A stretch of DNA of 64,000 nucleotides, from the NCBI RefSeq assembly GCF_014648855.1, contig NZ_BMRX01000017.1:62001-126000 (forward strand), given 5' to 3'. Under the pieces are notes generated by a model. The model saw nothing but the letters and a program-made list of their open reading frames with translations, made no database searches and was not told the origin of the DNA. The translations under genes and the position numbers were made by a program. Positions 1 to 12,600 of the stretch are shown piece after piece (the first letter of the stretch is position 1; every line of letters starts with the position of its first letter). This DNA is from Streptomyces parvulus (lineage in GTDB: Bacteria > Actinomycetota > Actinomycetes > Streptomycetales > Streptomycetaceae).

Positions 1-3000
1 TCGCTGCGGCGTGTGTGTCGGGTGCGCTGTCGTTGGAGGATGCGGCGCGGGTGGTGGCGCTGCGCAGTCAGGCCATTGCCGGGCAGCTCGCCGGGCGTGG
101 CGGTATGGCTTCGGTCGCGCTGAGCGAGGGCGAGGCGGCCGGGCGGTTGAAGCGCTGGGCGGGCCGCGTGGAGGTGGCCGCTGTCAACGGGCCGTCCTCC
201 GTGGTGATCGCCGGTGACGCCGAGGCGCTGGACGAGGCCCTGGAGGTGCTGGCCGCCGACGGGATCCGGGTGCGAAGGGTGGCGGTGGACTACGCCTCCC
301 ACACCCGACATGTGGAAGACATCCGCGAGACCCTCGCCGAGACCCTCGCTCGCGTCACGGCCAAGGCCCCGTCGATCCCGTTCTACTCGACCGTCACCGG
401 GGAGTGGATCGAGAACGAAGGCGTGTTGGACGGCGGCTACTGGTACCGCAACCTCCGAGGCCAGGTCGGCTTCGGCCCCGCGGTGGGAGAGCTGGTCCGT
501 CAGGGCCACGGCGTCTTCGTCGAGGTCAGCGCCCACCCGGTGCTGGTCCAGCCGATCACCGAGATCCTCGACGACACCGACACGACGGTCACCGGCACCA
601 CGGTCACCGGTTCCCTGCGCCGCGACGACGGCGGCCTGCGTCGCCTGCTCGCCTCGATGGCCGAAGTCTTCGTGCACGGCGCCCCGATCGACTGGTCCGG
701 CATCCTGCCCGAGGGGGCTCGGCCGGCCCGCGTCGACCTTCCGACGTACGCCTTCGACCACCAGCACTACTGGCTCCAGGCCACCGACGCCCCCACCGAT
801 GCCACCTCCCTCGGGCTGGCCGGTACCGATCATCCGCTGCTCGGCGCGATGGTGGAGCTTCCGCACTCCGACGGGCTGGTGTTCACCTCCCGCCTGTCGC
901 TCAAGAGCCACCCCTGGCTCGCCGACCACGCGATCGGCGGACTGGCGCTGCTTCCCGGCACGGGACTGGTGGAGCTGGCAGTGCGGGCCGGTGACGAGGC
1001 CGGCTGCGGGGTGCTCGAAGAGCTGGTGATCGAGGCGCCGTTGGTGGTTCCGGAGCAGGGCGGGGTGCGGGTCCAGGTGGCCGTGGGCGCGGCCGGCGAG
1101 AACGGGTCGCGCACCGTCGAGGTGCATTCGCGGCGCGACGACGTTCCCGGTGAAGGGGACGCGTGGACGCGGCACGCCACCGGAATCCTCGCGGTGTCGG
1201 CCCCGGCCCGCACCACGGGCTTCGACTTCGCCTCCTGGCCGCCTCCCGGCGCGCAGCGGGTCGAGGTCGACGCCGCCGACTTCTACGCGGAGCTGCGCGA
1301 GCGCGGCGTGGACTACGGACCGGCGTTCCAGGGGGTGCGGACGGCGTGGCGGCGCGGCGAGGAGGTCTTCGCCGAGGTCGCCCTGCCCGACGAGCTTCGC
1401 GACGAGGCGGCCGGGTTCGGCATCCATCCCGCCCTGCTGGACGCGGTCCTCCAGACCGGCACGTTCCGGGGTGGGGCGGCGGCGGACACCCCGGAGGACG
1501 AGACGGGCCGGCCCGTCCTGGCGTTCGCGTGGAACGGCCTGGTGCTGCACGCCGCGGGTGCCTCGGCGCTGCGGGTGCGCGTCGCCCCGAGCGGGCCGGA
1601 CGCCCTGTCGGTCGAGGCGGCGGACGAGACCGGCGCACCGGTCGTGACGATGGACTCGCTGGTCTCCCGGGCGGTGTCCGCGGAGCAGTTGGACTCGGCC
1701 GCGGGCACCGTGGTCGCCGACTCCTTGTTCCGGGTGGAGTGGAGCGAGCTGCCCCCGGCCCCGGCGGTCGGGGCCCCGCCCTCGCGGACGGCGGTGCGCG
1801 ACGCGGACGAGGTCGGCATGCTGGCCGAAGCCGCCGCCGTCCCGGACGTGGCCGTCCTGGAGGCGGTGGGCGGTACCACCGACGATGCCGTACTGGCGCT
1901 GACCTCGCGCGTCCTCACGGCCGTGCAGACCTGGCTGGCCGCGGAGGGGCTGGACGAGTCACGGCTCGTGGTCGTCACCCGGGGCGCGGTCGCCGCCGGC
2001 GGGACGGGGGAGGTGACCGACCCGGCGGGGTCGGCGGTGTGGGGCCTGGTGCGGGCCGTGCAGTCCGAGAACCCGGATCGCGTCGTACTCCTGGACACCG
2101 ACCCCGACGCCGAAGGCGGCCTGGAGCCGGTGCCGGACTCGGTCCTCGCGGCGGTGCTGGCCGGCGGCGAGCCCCAGGTCGCGGTGCGGGGAACGGCACT
2201 GAAAGTGCCGCGTCTCGCCCGCGTCGGTGCGTCCGGCGCGCAGCCGGTGTTCGGCCCGGACGGAACCGTCCTCGTCTCGGGCGGCGGGTCCCTGGGCGAA
2301 CTCGTCACCCGGCACCTCGTCGTCGAACACGGCGTACGGCACCTGGTCCTGGCCAGCCGCCGGGGCCCGGACGCCGACGGTGTGCGGGAACTCGCGGCCG
2401 AGCTGACCGGACACGGGGCGGCGGTCTCCGTCGTGGCCTGCGACATGTCCGACCGGGCGCAGGTCGAGGCCCTGCTCGCGCGGGTACCCGGGGAGCACCC
2501 CCTGCGGGGTGTGGTGCACACGGCCGGTGTCTTCGAGGCCGGACTCGTGGAGACGCTGACTCCGGAGCGGCTGGCGAAGGTCTTCGCGCCCAAGGTGGAC
2601 GCCGTACGGAACCTCGACGAGCTGACCCGGCCACTCGCCCTGGACGCCTTCGTCGTCTACTCCTCCGCCTCCTCCGTCTTCATGGGCGCCGGCAGCAGCG
2701 GCTACGCGGCCGCCAACGCCTTCCTGGACGGGCTGATGGCCCAGCGTCGCGCGGCCGGGCTGCCCGGGCTCTCCCTGTCCTGGGGCACCTGGGCGCACGC
2801 CACCAACATGACCACCCACCTCAGCGCAGACGACCAGGTCCGGATGAGCCGGCGCGCCAGCCGTGACGGGGTCGTCGCGCTCCGGCCCGCCGAGGGCATG
2901 GAGCTGTTCGACGCGGCGGTCGGCACCGCGGACGCACTGCTCGTACCGGTCAAACTGGACCTGCGGGGCGTGCGGGCCGGTGCGGCGGCCGGCGGCGCGG

Positions 3001-3593
3001 TGCCGCACCTGCTGCGCGGCCTCGTACCCGCCGGCCGGCAGCAGGTGCGCGCCACGGCGTCCACCGCGGCCGGCGGCGACCTCCTGGACCGCCTGTCCGG
3101 ACTCCCCGGACCGGAGCAGGAGGCCCTGCTGCTGGACCTGGTACGCACTCAGGCCGCGGTCGTGCTCGGCCACAGCGGACCGGAGAGCGTCAAGGCGGAG
3201 ACCGCGTTCAAGGACGTCGGGTTCGACTCCCTCACGTCGGTGGAGCTGCGCAACCGGATGCGCGAGGTGACGGGCCGGAAACTGCCCGCCACGCTGGTCT
3301 TCGACCACCCGACCCCGCTCGTGCTCGCCCGCTTCCTGCGCGAGGAGCTGGGCATCGGCGACGACGTGCTCTCGAGGGTGAACACGAAAATCGCGGACGT
3401 CGAGTCGCTCCTCGGTTCAGTGAGCCTCGACGAATCCATGAGAACCGGTATCGCGTTGCGGCTCCAGGGCCTGGTGGCCAGGTGCAATGGGGTGGTCGAG
3501 CAGACGGACGGTTCCACGGTGGCGGAGAAGCTGGAATCCGCATCGGCCGACGAAGTCCTCGACTTCATCGACGGAGAACTCGGGCTCGTGTGA
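1..3593 (+). CDS. Type I polyketide synthase, C-terminal part (AT-DH-KR-ACP), ansamycin PKS
   Basis: The gene is cut by the window start; the reading frame is open from base 3. It begins inside an acyltransferase domain just after the active-site serine motif. The AT carries YASH (about base 290), the methylmalonyl-CoA signature. A dehydratase follows with an intact HxxxGxxxxP motif (HAIGGLALLP, about base 928) and a DAVLQ motif. The ketoreductase (about 2260-2900) keeps its SSAS and YAAAN catalytic stretches but its nucleotide loop reads SGGGSLG, one residue shorter than the usual TGGTGSLG, and it lacks the LDD motif of B-type KRs. The ACP has GFDSLTS (about base 3220). The last 75 residues look like a C-terminal docking segment, so the chain should pass to the next protein. 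The AT/DH portion is nearly identical in DNA to that of the last module (10961-12080). Upstream domains of this module are outside the window. Confidence 0.95.
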   Translation, partial: AAACVSGALSLEDAARVVALRSQAIAGQLAGRGGMASVALSEGEAAGRLKRWAGRVEVAAVNGPSSVVIAGDAEALDEALEVLAADGIRVRRVAVDYASHTRHVEDIRETLAETLARVTAKAPSIPFYSTVTGEWIENEGVLDGGYWYRNLRGQVGFGPAVGELVRQGHGVFVEVSAHPVLVQPITEILDDTDTTVTGTTVTGSLRRDDGGLRRLLASMAEVFVHGAPIDWSGILPEGARPARVDLPTYAFDHQHYWLQATDAPTDATSLGLAGTDHPLLGAMVELPHSDGLVFTSRLSLKSHPWLADHAIGGLALLPGTGLVELAVRAGDEAGCGVLEELVIEAPLVVPEQGGVRVQVAVGAAGENGSRTVEVHSRRDDVPGEGDAWTRHATGILAVSAPARTTGFDFASWPPPGAQRVEVDAADFYAELRERGVDYGPAFQGVRTAWRRGEEVFAEVALPDELRDEAAGFGIHPALLDAVLQTGTFRGGAAADTPEDETGRPVLAFAWNGLVLHAAGASALRVRVAPSGPDALSVEAADETGAPVVTMDSLVSRAVSAEQLDSAAGTVVADSLFRVEWSELPPAPAVGAPPSRTAVRDADEVGMLAEAAAVPDVAVLEAVGGTTDDAVLALTSRVLTAVQTWLAAEGLDESRLVVVTRGAVAAGGTGEVTDPAGSAVWGLVRAVQSENPDRVVLLDTDPDAEGGLEPVPDSVLAAVLAGGEPQVAVRGTALKVPRLARVGASGAQPVFGPDGTVLVSGGGSLGELVTRHLVVEHGVRHLVLASRRGPDADGVRELAAELTGHGAAVSVVACDMSDRAQVEALLARVPGEHPLRGVVHTAGVFEAGLVETLTPERLAKVFAPKVDAVRNLDELTRPLALDAFVVYSSASSVFMGAGSSGYAAANAFLDGLMAQRRAAGLPGLSLSWGTWAHATNMTTHLSADDQVRMSRRASRDGVVALRPAEGMELFDAAVGTADALLVPVKLDLRGVRAGAAAGGAVPHLLRGLVPAGRQQVRATASTAAGGDLLDRLSGLPGPEQEALLLDLVRTQAAVVLGHSGPESVKAETAFKDVGFDSLTSVELRNRMREVTGRKLPATLVFDHPTPLVLARFLREELGIGDDVLSRVNTKIADVESLLGSVSLDESMRTGIALRLQGLVARCNGVVEQTDGSTVAEKLESASADEVLDFIDGELGLV

Positions 3594-3643
3594 CGCCGGT
3601 TCAGGGCATCCGGTACCGCCAAATCACTCGTGAGGACTGACGC

Positions 3644-6600
3644 ATGGCCACGGACGAAAAGCTCCTCAAGTACCTCAAGCGCGTCACGACGGAACTGCAC
3701 ACCCTGCGCAAGCAGGGCTCCTCGCACGCGGGGGAGCCCATAGCGATCGTGGGCATGGCGTGCCGGCTGCCGGGAGGCGTGACGGGTCCCGAGGATCTGT
3801 GGCGTCTGGTGCACGAGGGGCGGGACGGCGTCTCGGGATTCCCTCAGGACCGGGGCTGGGAGCTGGACGGCCTGTTCGACCCGGACCCCGACAATCCCGG
3901 CACCTCCTACACGGACCAGGGCGGCTTCCTCCAGGGCGCGGGCGAGTTCGACGCCGGGTTCTTCGGGATCTCGCCGCGTGAGGCGCTGGCGATGGACCCG
4001 CAGCAGCGGCTGCTCCTGGAGACCTCCTGGGAGGCCCTGGAGCGTGCGGGCATCGACCCGGTCTCCCTGAAGGGCACGGACGTCGGCGTCTTCTCCGGTG
4101 TCTCCAGCCAGGGTTACGGGTCCGGCGCGGGCGGCGTCGCCCCCGAGCTGGAGAGCTTCACCGGAACCGGCGTGGCGTCGAGCGTGGCGTCGGGCCGGGT
4201 GTCGTACGTCTTCGGCTTCGAGGGCCCCGCCGTTTCCGTGGACACGGCCTGTTCGTCGTCGCTCGTCGCCATCCACCTGGCCGCGCAGGCCCTGCGCCAG
4301 GGTGAGTGCTCACTCGCCCTGGCCGGCGGCGCGATGGTGATGTCGACCCCGGGCACCTTCGTGGTCTTCTCCCGCCAGCAGGGCATGGCCGCCGACGGCC
4401 GGTGCAAGGCGTACGCGGACGGCGCCGACGGGATGGGCCTGGCCGAGGGCGCGGGTGTGGTCGTCCTGGAGCGGCTGTCGGAGGCCCGGGAGCGCGGGCA
4501 CCGGGTCCTCGCGGTCATCCGGGGCAGCGCGGTGAACCAGGACGGCGCGTCCAACGGGCTGACGGCGCCCAACGGGCCCTCGCAGCAGCGGGTGATCCGC
4601 AAGGCGCTGGCGGGGGCCGGACTGGTCTCCGCCGACGTGGACGTGGTCGAGGGCCACGGCACGGGCACGGCGCTCGGAGACCCGATCGAGGCGCAGGCCC
4701 TGCTGGCCACGTACGGCCAGGGCCGTGATCCCGAACATCCCCTGTGGCTGGGGTCCTTGAAGTCGAACATCGGACACACGCAGGCCGCCGCGGGCGTGTC
4801 CAGCGTCATCAAGATGGTCGAGGCGCTGCGGCACGGTGTCATGCCCCCGACGCTGCACGCCCAGGAGCCGACGACCGAGGTCGACTGGACGGCGGGCGCG
4901 ATCGAACTGCTCAGCGAGGCCCGGGACTGGCCCCGCAACGGCCACCCGCGGCGTGCCGGAGTCTCCTCGTTCGGCATCAGCGGGACGAACGCGCACCTGA
5001 TCCTGGAAGAGGCGCCGGAGGAGACGCCGGCAGAAGAGGCGCCCGCCGAGGATGCGCCCGCCGACGAGGCGCCGGCCGAGGAGAGGACGGCACCGCTGCC
5101 CGCGCCGGGTGGGCTCACGCCCCTGGTGGTGTCGGCACACGGCGAGGGCTCCCTGGCGGGCCAGGCCGGACGGCTCGCCGCATACCTGGACGCCGGACCG
5201 CAGGAGCCGTCGGACACCGCCCCGGAGGCCCTGCGGCTTCCCCGTGTCGCGCGGGCGCTGCTATCCGAACGGGCGCTGCTGCGCGAGCGCGCCGTCGTCC
5301 TGGCCGGCTCGCAGCGGGAGGCCCTGGACGGCCTCGGTGCCCTGGCCCGGGGCGAACACGCGGCCGCTGTGATCACCGGCAGGGCGGCCGGCACCGGCGG
5401 ACCGGGCAAGGTCGTCTGGGTCTTCCCGGGCCAGGGCTCGCAGCGCGCGGGCGCCGGACGGGAACTGTACGAGCGCCACGCGGTGTTCGCCCGCGCCCTG
5501 GACGAGGCGTGCGAGCAACTGGAGGCCTTCCTCGCCGGGTGGATCGACCACCCGGTACGCGACGTGATCCTCGGCACGGCACCGGGCAGCACCGAGCTGC
5601 TGAACCAGACGGTGTTCACCCAGGCCGCCCTGTTCGCCGTCGAAACCGCCCTGTTCCGGCTCCTGGAGTCCTGGGGCGTACGACCGGACGCGGTCGTCGG
5701 GCACTCGATCGGCGAGGTCGCCGCCGCGCACGCGGCCGGAGTGCTGTCGCTGCGGGACGCGGCACGCCTGGTCGCCGCCCGGGGCCGGCTCATGCAGGCC
5801 CTGCCCCCGGGCGGGGCGATGGTCGCGGTGGCCGCCGGCGAGACGGAGGTCGCCGGACTGCTCGGCGACGGGGTGGAGGTCGCCGCGGTCAACGGCCCCG
5901 CCTCCGTGGTCCTCTCCGGTGACGAGGACGCCGTACTCGCCGCGGCCGGGCGGCTGCGGGAGCAGGGCCGCAAGACCAAGCGGCTCGCCGTCTCCCACGC
6001 GTTCCACTCCCTGCGCATGGAGCCGATGCTGGCCGACTTCGCGGCGGAACTGACGGAGGTGGAGTGGCGGGCGCCGGCCATCCCCGTGATCTCGAACGTG
6101 ACCGGGCGTCTCGCCGCGCCCGACGAACTCACCGGACCGGAGTACTGGGCCGGCCACGTGAGGCGGCCGGTGAGGTTCGCCGACGGCATCGCCGCCGCCG
6201 TCGAGTACGGCGCCGCGCTCTTCGTCGAACTGGGCCCGGGCGCGGCCCTGACCGGACTGGTCGAGGAGACGGCGACCGCCGCGGGCGCCGCCCCGGCCTG
6301 CGTACCCGCGCTGCGCGACGGCCGCCCGGAGGAGCGGACCCTGCTGGCCGCGATGGCGGAGCTGTTCGTGCGCGGCGTGCCGGTGGACTGGTCCGGCGTG
6401 CTGCCGGAGGGCGCCGCGGCGGGACGGGTGGATCTGCCGACGTACGCCTTCGACCGTCAGCACTACTGGCTGGAGACGGCGGGGTCGGTGACGGACGCGG
6501 CGTCGCTCGGACAGGCGGCTGCCGACCATCCGCTGCTCGGCGCGGTGGTGCGGTTGCCGGGGACCGACGGGCTGGTGTTCACCTCCCGCCTGTCGCTGAA

Positions 6601-9600
6601 GGCGCAGCCGTGGCTCGGGGATCACCGGGTCGGCGGTGTGGTGCTGGTGCCCGGCACGGGACTGGTGGAGCTGGCCGTGCGGGCCGGTGACGAGGCCGGG
6701 TGCGGTTCGCTGGAAGAACTGGTGATCGAGGCGCCGTTGGTGGTGCCGGAGCGGGGCGGGGTGCGGCTCCAGGTCGCGGTAGGCGGCCCGGACGAGAACG
6801 GGGCGCGCACCGTCGAGGTGTTCTCACAGCGTGAGGACGCGCCGGGCGACGGGGCCGCCTGGACGCGGCACGCCACCGCCACCCTGACCACCGCACCCAC
6901 CGCCCCGCAGCGGGGCTTCGACTTCACCGCCTGGCCGCCGCCCGGCGCCGAGCCCGTCGAGACCGGCGACTTCTACCGCGACCTGACCGCGCTCGGCTAC
7001 GGCTACGGCCCCGCGTTCCAGGGCCTGCGCGCCGTGTGGCGCCGCGGCGAGGAGGTCTTCGCCGAGGCCGCCCTGCCCGAGGAGCAGCGTGCCGGCGCGG
7101 ACCGGTTCGGCATCCACCCGGCGCTCCTCGACGCCGCCCTGCACGCCGGGATGTTCGGCACCGAGTCGGACACGACGGCCCAGGAACCCGGCCGGCCGGT
7201 CCTGCCGTTCGCCTGGAACGGCCTGGAGCTGCACGCCGCGGGCGCCTCCGCACTGCGTATCCGTCTGAGCACCGCCGGACCCGGCGCCGTGACACTCGAA
7301 GCCGCCGACGAGACCGGCGGCCCGGTCGTGAGCCTCGGCTCCCTGGTGTCGCGGCCGGTCTCCGCCGACCAGTTGGAGTCGGCGACGGACTCGGCGGTCG
7401 CCGAGTCACTGTTCCAGGTGGACTGGACCGATGCACCCGCCGCCCACCCGGCCCCCGACGCCCCCACCTGGGCGCAGGTGGCCACGGCGGACGACGTGAC
7501 GGAGCTTGCCCGGAACGCCGGCACACCGGAGTTCGCGGTGCTGGACGCCGTCGACACCCCCCAGCACGCAGATGCCGTACTCGCCCTCACCGCCCGCGTG
7601 TTGGGCGTGGTGCAGGCCTGGCTGTCCGCCGACGGCCTCGACGAGTCCCGGCTCGTCGTCGCGACCCGAGGCGCGGTACCCGCCGGGGACGGCCTGGTGA
7701 CCGATCCGGCCGGTGCGGCGGTGTGGGGGCTGGTGCGCTCCGCGCAGGCCGAGAACCCCGACCGGATCATCCTGATCGACGCCGATCCGGCCGCCGCCGA
7801 CGGCGTCGTGCCCGTGCTGGGCGCCGTGCGCGCCGCCGGAGAACCCCAGGTCGCCGTGCGCGGTACGGCGCTGAAGGTGCCCCGGCTCGCCCGCGCCGGC
7901 GGACCCGCCCCGCAAGCCCCCGACCCCCTCACCCCGCAGGGGACGGTCCTCATCACCGGCGGCACCGGATCACTGGGCGGCCTGGTCGCCCGGCACCTGG
8001 TCGCCCGACACGGCGTACGGCACCTCCTCCTGGTCAGCCGGCGCGGCCCGGACGCCGAGGGCGCACGGGAACTGGCCGACGAACTCACCGGGCGAGGCGC
8101 GGCCGTGACGGTCGCGGCCTGCGACGTGTCCGACCGGGAGCAGACCGCGGCCCTCCTCGCCCGCATACCCGACGAGCACCCCCTGCGCGGCGTGGTCCAC
8201 ACCGCGGGCGTCCTCGACGACGGAGTCATCGGGGCGCTCGATGCCCAGCGCCTGGCGAAGGTGTTCGCACCCAAGGTCGACGCGGTACGCCACCTCGACG
8301 CGCTGACCCGCGGCACCGACCTCGACGCGTTCGTCGTGTTCTCCTCCGCCTCCGGCGTGTTCGGATCGGCCGGCCAGGGCAACTACGCGGCGGCCAACGC
8401 CTTCCTGGACGGTCTGATGGCCGACCGCCGGGCCGCCGGACTGCCCGGCCTCTCGCTCGCCTGGGGCCTGTGGGAGCAGGACGCCGGAATGACCGCCCAC
8501 CTCGGCGACGCCGACCAGGCACGCGCCGACCGCGGGGGCGTCCTGGCGATCACCGCCGCGGAGGGCATGGAACTGCTCGACGCCGCCCTCGTGTCCGAGC
8601 GGGCGCTGCTCGTACCGATCAGGATGGACCTGGGCGCGGCCCGGGCCGGAGCGGTGGCCGGGGCGCCGGTCCCGCACCTGCTGCGCGGCCTGGTACCGAC
8701 GGGACGCCGGCAGGCACGGGCGGCGGCCGAGCAGGAGAACGACCTGCCCCGGCGCCTGTCCGGGCTCACCGAGGCGGAACGGGACGCCCTGCTCCTCGAC
8801 CTCGTACGCTCCCAGGCCGCGGTCGTCCTCGGCCACGACGGACCGGACAGCGTCCGCGCCGACACCGCGTTCAACGAGGCCGGATTCGACTCGCTCACCT
8901 CGGTGGAGCTGCGCAACCGGCTGCGTGAGGCGACCGGCCTCAAGCTGCCCGCCACGCTGATCTTCGACTACCCGACACCGCAGGCCCTCGCCGGTTACCT
9001 GCGCGAGGAGTTCGGGGACACGGCGACGCCCGGCACCCCTGCCGCTTCCCCCGTACGCGCCGCGGACCCCGACGAGCCGATCGCGATCGTGGGCATGTCC
9101 TGCCGCCTGCCCGGCGGTGTGAACGGCCCCGACGACCTGTGGCGGCTGGTCTCCGAGGGCCGCGAGGGCATGTCCGCCTTCCCCGACGACCGCGGCTGGG
9201 ACCTGGAGGGCCTCTTCGACCCGGATCCGGAGAGCGCGGGCACCTCCTACACCACCCAGGGCGGCTTCGTACGCGAAGCGGGCCTGTTCGACGCGGGGTT
9301 CTTCGGGATCTCGCCCCGTGAGGCGCTCGCCATGGACCCGCAGCAGCGGCTGCTCCTGGAGACCTCCTGGGAGGCGTTCGAGAGCGCAGGGATCGACCCG
9401 CTCTCGCTGAAGGGCACGGATGTCGGCATGTTCTCCGGCGTGTCCAGCCAGGGCTACGGGGCCGGCGTGAGCGCACCGGAACTGGAAGGCTTCGCGAGCA
9501 CGGGCACGGCGTCGAGTGTCGCGTCGGGCCGGGTGTCGTACGTCTTCGGTTTCGAGGGCCCGGCGGTCACCGTCGACACGGCGTGCTCGTCGTCGCTGGT

Positions 9601-12600
9601 GGCGATGCACCTGGCCGCGCAGGCGCTGCGCCAGGGCGAGTGCTCGATGGCGCTCGCCGGCGGCGTGACGGTGATGGCGACTCCGGTCAGTTTCGTGGAG
9701 TTCTCCCGTCAGCGGGGCCTGGCCGGTGACGGCCGCTGCAAGGCCTACGCCGACGGCGCGGACGGTACCGGCTGGGCCGAGGGCGTCGGCCTGGTCGTCC
9801 TGGAGCGCCTGTCGGTGGCACGGGAGCGCGGGCACGAGGTCCTGGCCGTGCTGCGGGGCAGTGCGGTGAACCAGGACGGCGCGTCCAACGGTCTGACGGC
9901 TCCGAACGGTCCCTCGCAGCAGCGGGTGATCCGCAAGGCACTCGCCGGCGCCGGCCTCTCCGCCGCGGACGTCGACGTCGTTGAGGGCCACGGCACGGGC
10001 ACGGCGCTGGGCGACCCGATCGAGGCGCAGGCGCTGCTGGCGACGTACGGCAAGGGCCGTGACGCCGAACGGCCGCTGTGGCTGGGGTCGCTGAAGTCGA
10101 ACATCGGTCACACGCAGGCGGCCGCCGGCGTGGGCAGTGTGATCAAGATGGTGCAGGCGCTGCGGCACGGCGTCATGCCGCCCACCCTGCACGTCGACGC
10201 GCCCACGACGCAGGTGGACTGGTCGGCGGGTGCGGTAGAGCTGCTGACCGAGGCGCGGGAGTGGCCGCGTGAGGGCGGTCCGCGTCGTGCGGGCGTGTCG
10301 TCGTTCGGCATCAGCGGTACGAACGCGCACCTGATCCTGGAGGAGGCGCCTGCCGAGGAGCAGGGCACGGTCCCGGCTCCGTCCTCCGGTGGTGTGGTGC
10401 CGCTGATGGTGTCGGCGCGGAGTACGGCGTCGCTGGCCGGGCAGGCCGGGCGCCTCGCCGACTTCGTCGAACAGTCCGGCCAGGGCTCCCTGACCGGTAT
10501 CGCCAGGTCACTGATCACCGGGAGGGCACTGCTGACCGAGCGCGCCGTCGTGGTGGCCGACTCCGAGGGGGAGGCCCTGGCGGGCCTGCGCTCCCTGGAA
10601 CGCGGCGAGAACCCGGCCGGGCTGGTCACCGGGAAGGTGAGCGGTTCGGGCACGCCGGGCAAGGTGGTGTGGGTGTTCCCGGGGCAGGGCTCGCAGTGGG
10701 CGGGTATGGGCCGGGAACTCCTCGATGCCTCCCCGGTGTTCGCGGAGAGGATCGCGGAGTGTGCGGCGGCTCTGGAGCCGTTCATCGACTGGTCGTTGAT
10801 CGATGTGCTGCGTGGTGATGCCGACCCGGGTCTGATGGAGCGGGTCGACGTCCTTCAGCCGGCGAGTTTCGCGGTGATGGTGGGTCTGGCGGCTGTCTGG
10901 CAGTCGGTGGGCGTCAAACCCGATGCGGTGCTGGGGCATTCGCAGGGTGAGATCGCAGCCGCGTGTGTGTCGGGTGCCCTGTCGTTGGAAGACGCGGCTC
11001 GGGTCGTGGCGCTGCGCAGTCAGGCCATCGCCGGGCAGCTTGCCGGACGCGGGGGCATGGCTTCCGTCGCGCTGAGCGAGGGCGAGGCGGCCGGGCGGTT
11101 GAAGCGCTGGGCGGGCCGCGTGGAGGTGGCCGCCGTCAACGGGCCCTCGTCCGTGGTGATCGCCGGTGATGCCGAGGCGCTGGACGAGGCCTTGGAGGTG
11201 CTGGCCGCCGACGGGATCCGGGTACGGCGGGTGGCGGTGGACTACGCCTCCCACACCCGGCATGTGGAGGACATCCGGGAGACGTTGGCCGACACCCTCA
11301 CGGGAGTCACGGCCAAGGCCCCGTCGATCCCGTTCTACTCGACCGTGACGGGGGAGTGGATCGAGAACGAAGGCGTCCTGGACGACGGCTACTGGTACCG
11401 CAACCTCCGCAGTCAGGTCGGCTTCGGCCCCGCAGTGGCCGCCCTCCTGAAGCAGGGCCACGGAGTCTTCGTGGAAGTCAGCGCCCACCCGGTACTCGTC
11501 CAGCCGATCACCGAGATCCTCGACGGCACCGGCACCACGGTCACCGGTTCCCTCCGTCGCGAGGACGGCGGCCTGCGTCGTCTGCTCACGTCGATGGCCG
11601 AGTTGTTCGTGCGCGGCGTCCCCGTCGACTGGACCGCCATCCTTCCCGAAGGCGGCGCCACCTCAACCCGCGTGGACCTGCCCACGTACGCCTTCGACCA
11701 CCAGCACTACTGGCTCCAGGCCACCGACGCCCCCACCGACGCCACCTCCCTCGGGCTGGCCGGTACCGATCATCCGCTGCTCGGCGCGATGGTGGAGCTT
11801 CCGCACTCCGACGGGCTGGTGTTCACCTCCCGCCTGTCGCTCAAGGCGCAGCCCTGGCTCGCCGACCACCGGGTCGGCGGCGTGGTGTTGGTGCCCGGCA
11901 CGGGGCTGGTGGAGCTGGCCGTGCGGGCCGGTGACGAGGCCGGCTGCGGGGTGCTCGAAGAGCTGGTGATCGAGGCGCCGTTGGTGGTGCCGGAGCAGGG
12001 CGGGGTGCGGGTCCAGGTGGCCGTCGGCGCGGCCGGCGAGAACGGGTCGCGCACCGTCGACGTGTACTCGCGGCGCGACGACGCCTCCCTGCGCACCGGC
12101 GCGGACGCGTGGACCCGGCATGCCACCGGCATGCTGGCCCTCGCTCCCCAACCCGGCGCCGCAGCAGCTGGGTTCGACTTCGCGGCCTGGCCGCCGCCCG
12201 GTGCGCAGCCGGTGGCCGTCGACGGCGGCTACGACCTCCTCACCGAGGTGGGATACGGCTACGGCCCGGCGTTCCAGGGCGTACGTGCCCTGTGGCGCCG
12301 TGACGACGAGATCTTCGCCGAGGTGGCCCTGCCCGAGGAGCACCGAGAGGAGGCCGGCCGGTTCGGCGTCCACCCCGCGCTGCTCGACGCCGCCCTGCAC
12401 TCGCCGCTCCTCCAGATCGCGGGGCCGGCACCGGCCGAGGGCGCCGACGGCGGGCCCGGTGAAGCGGAACTGCGGCTGCCGTTCGCGTGGAACGGCCTGG
12501 TGCTGCACGCCGCCGGGGCCTCCGTCCTGCGGGTGCGCCTGGCGCTGACCGAGCAGGACGCGCTGTCGCTGGCGGCGGCGGACGAGGCCGGTGCCCTGGT

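Noticed and set aside
1959..3308. Long antisense reading frames (for example 449 residues opposite the first PKS, and many others opposite every large gene)
   Set aside because: They are the usual shadows of very GC-rich coding DNA: low-complexity Arg/Pro/Ala/Gly protein, no domain motifs, no ribosome sites, and they oppose clearly conserved genes.
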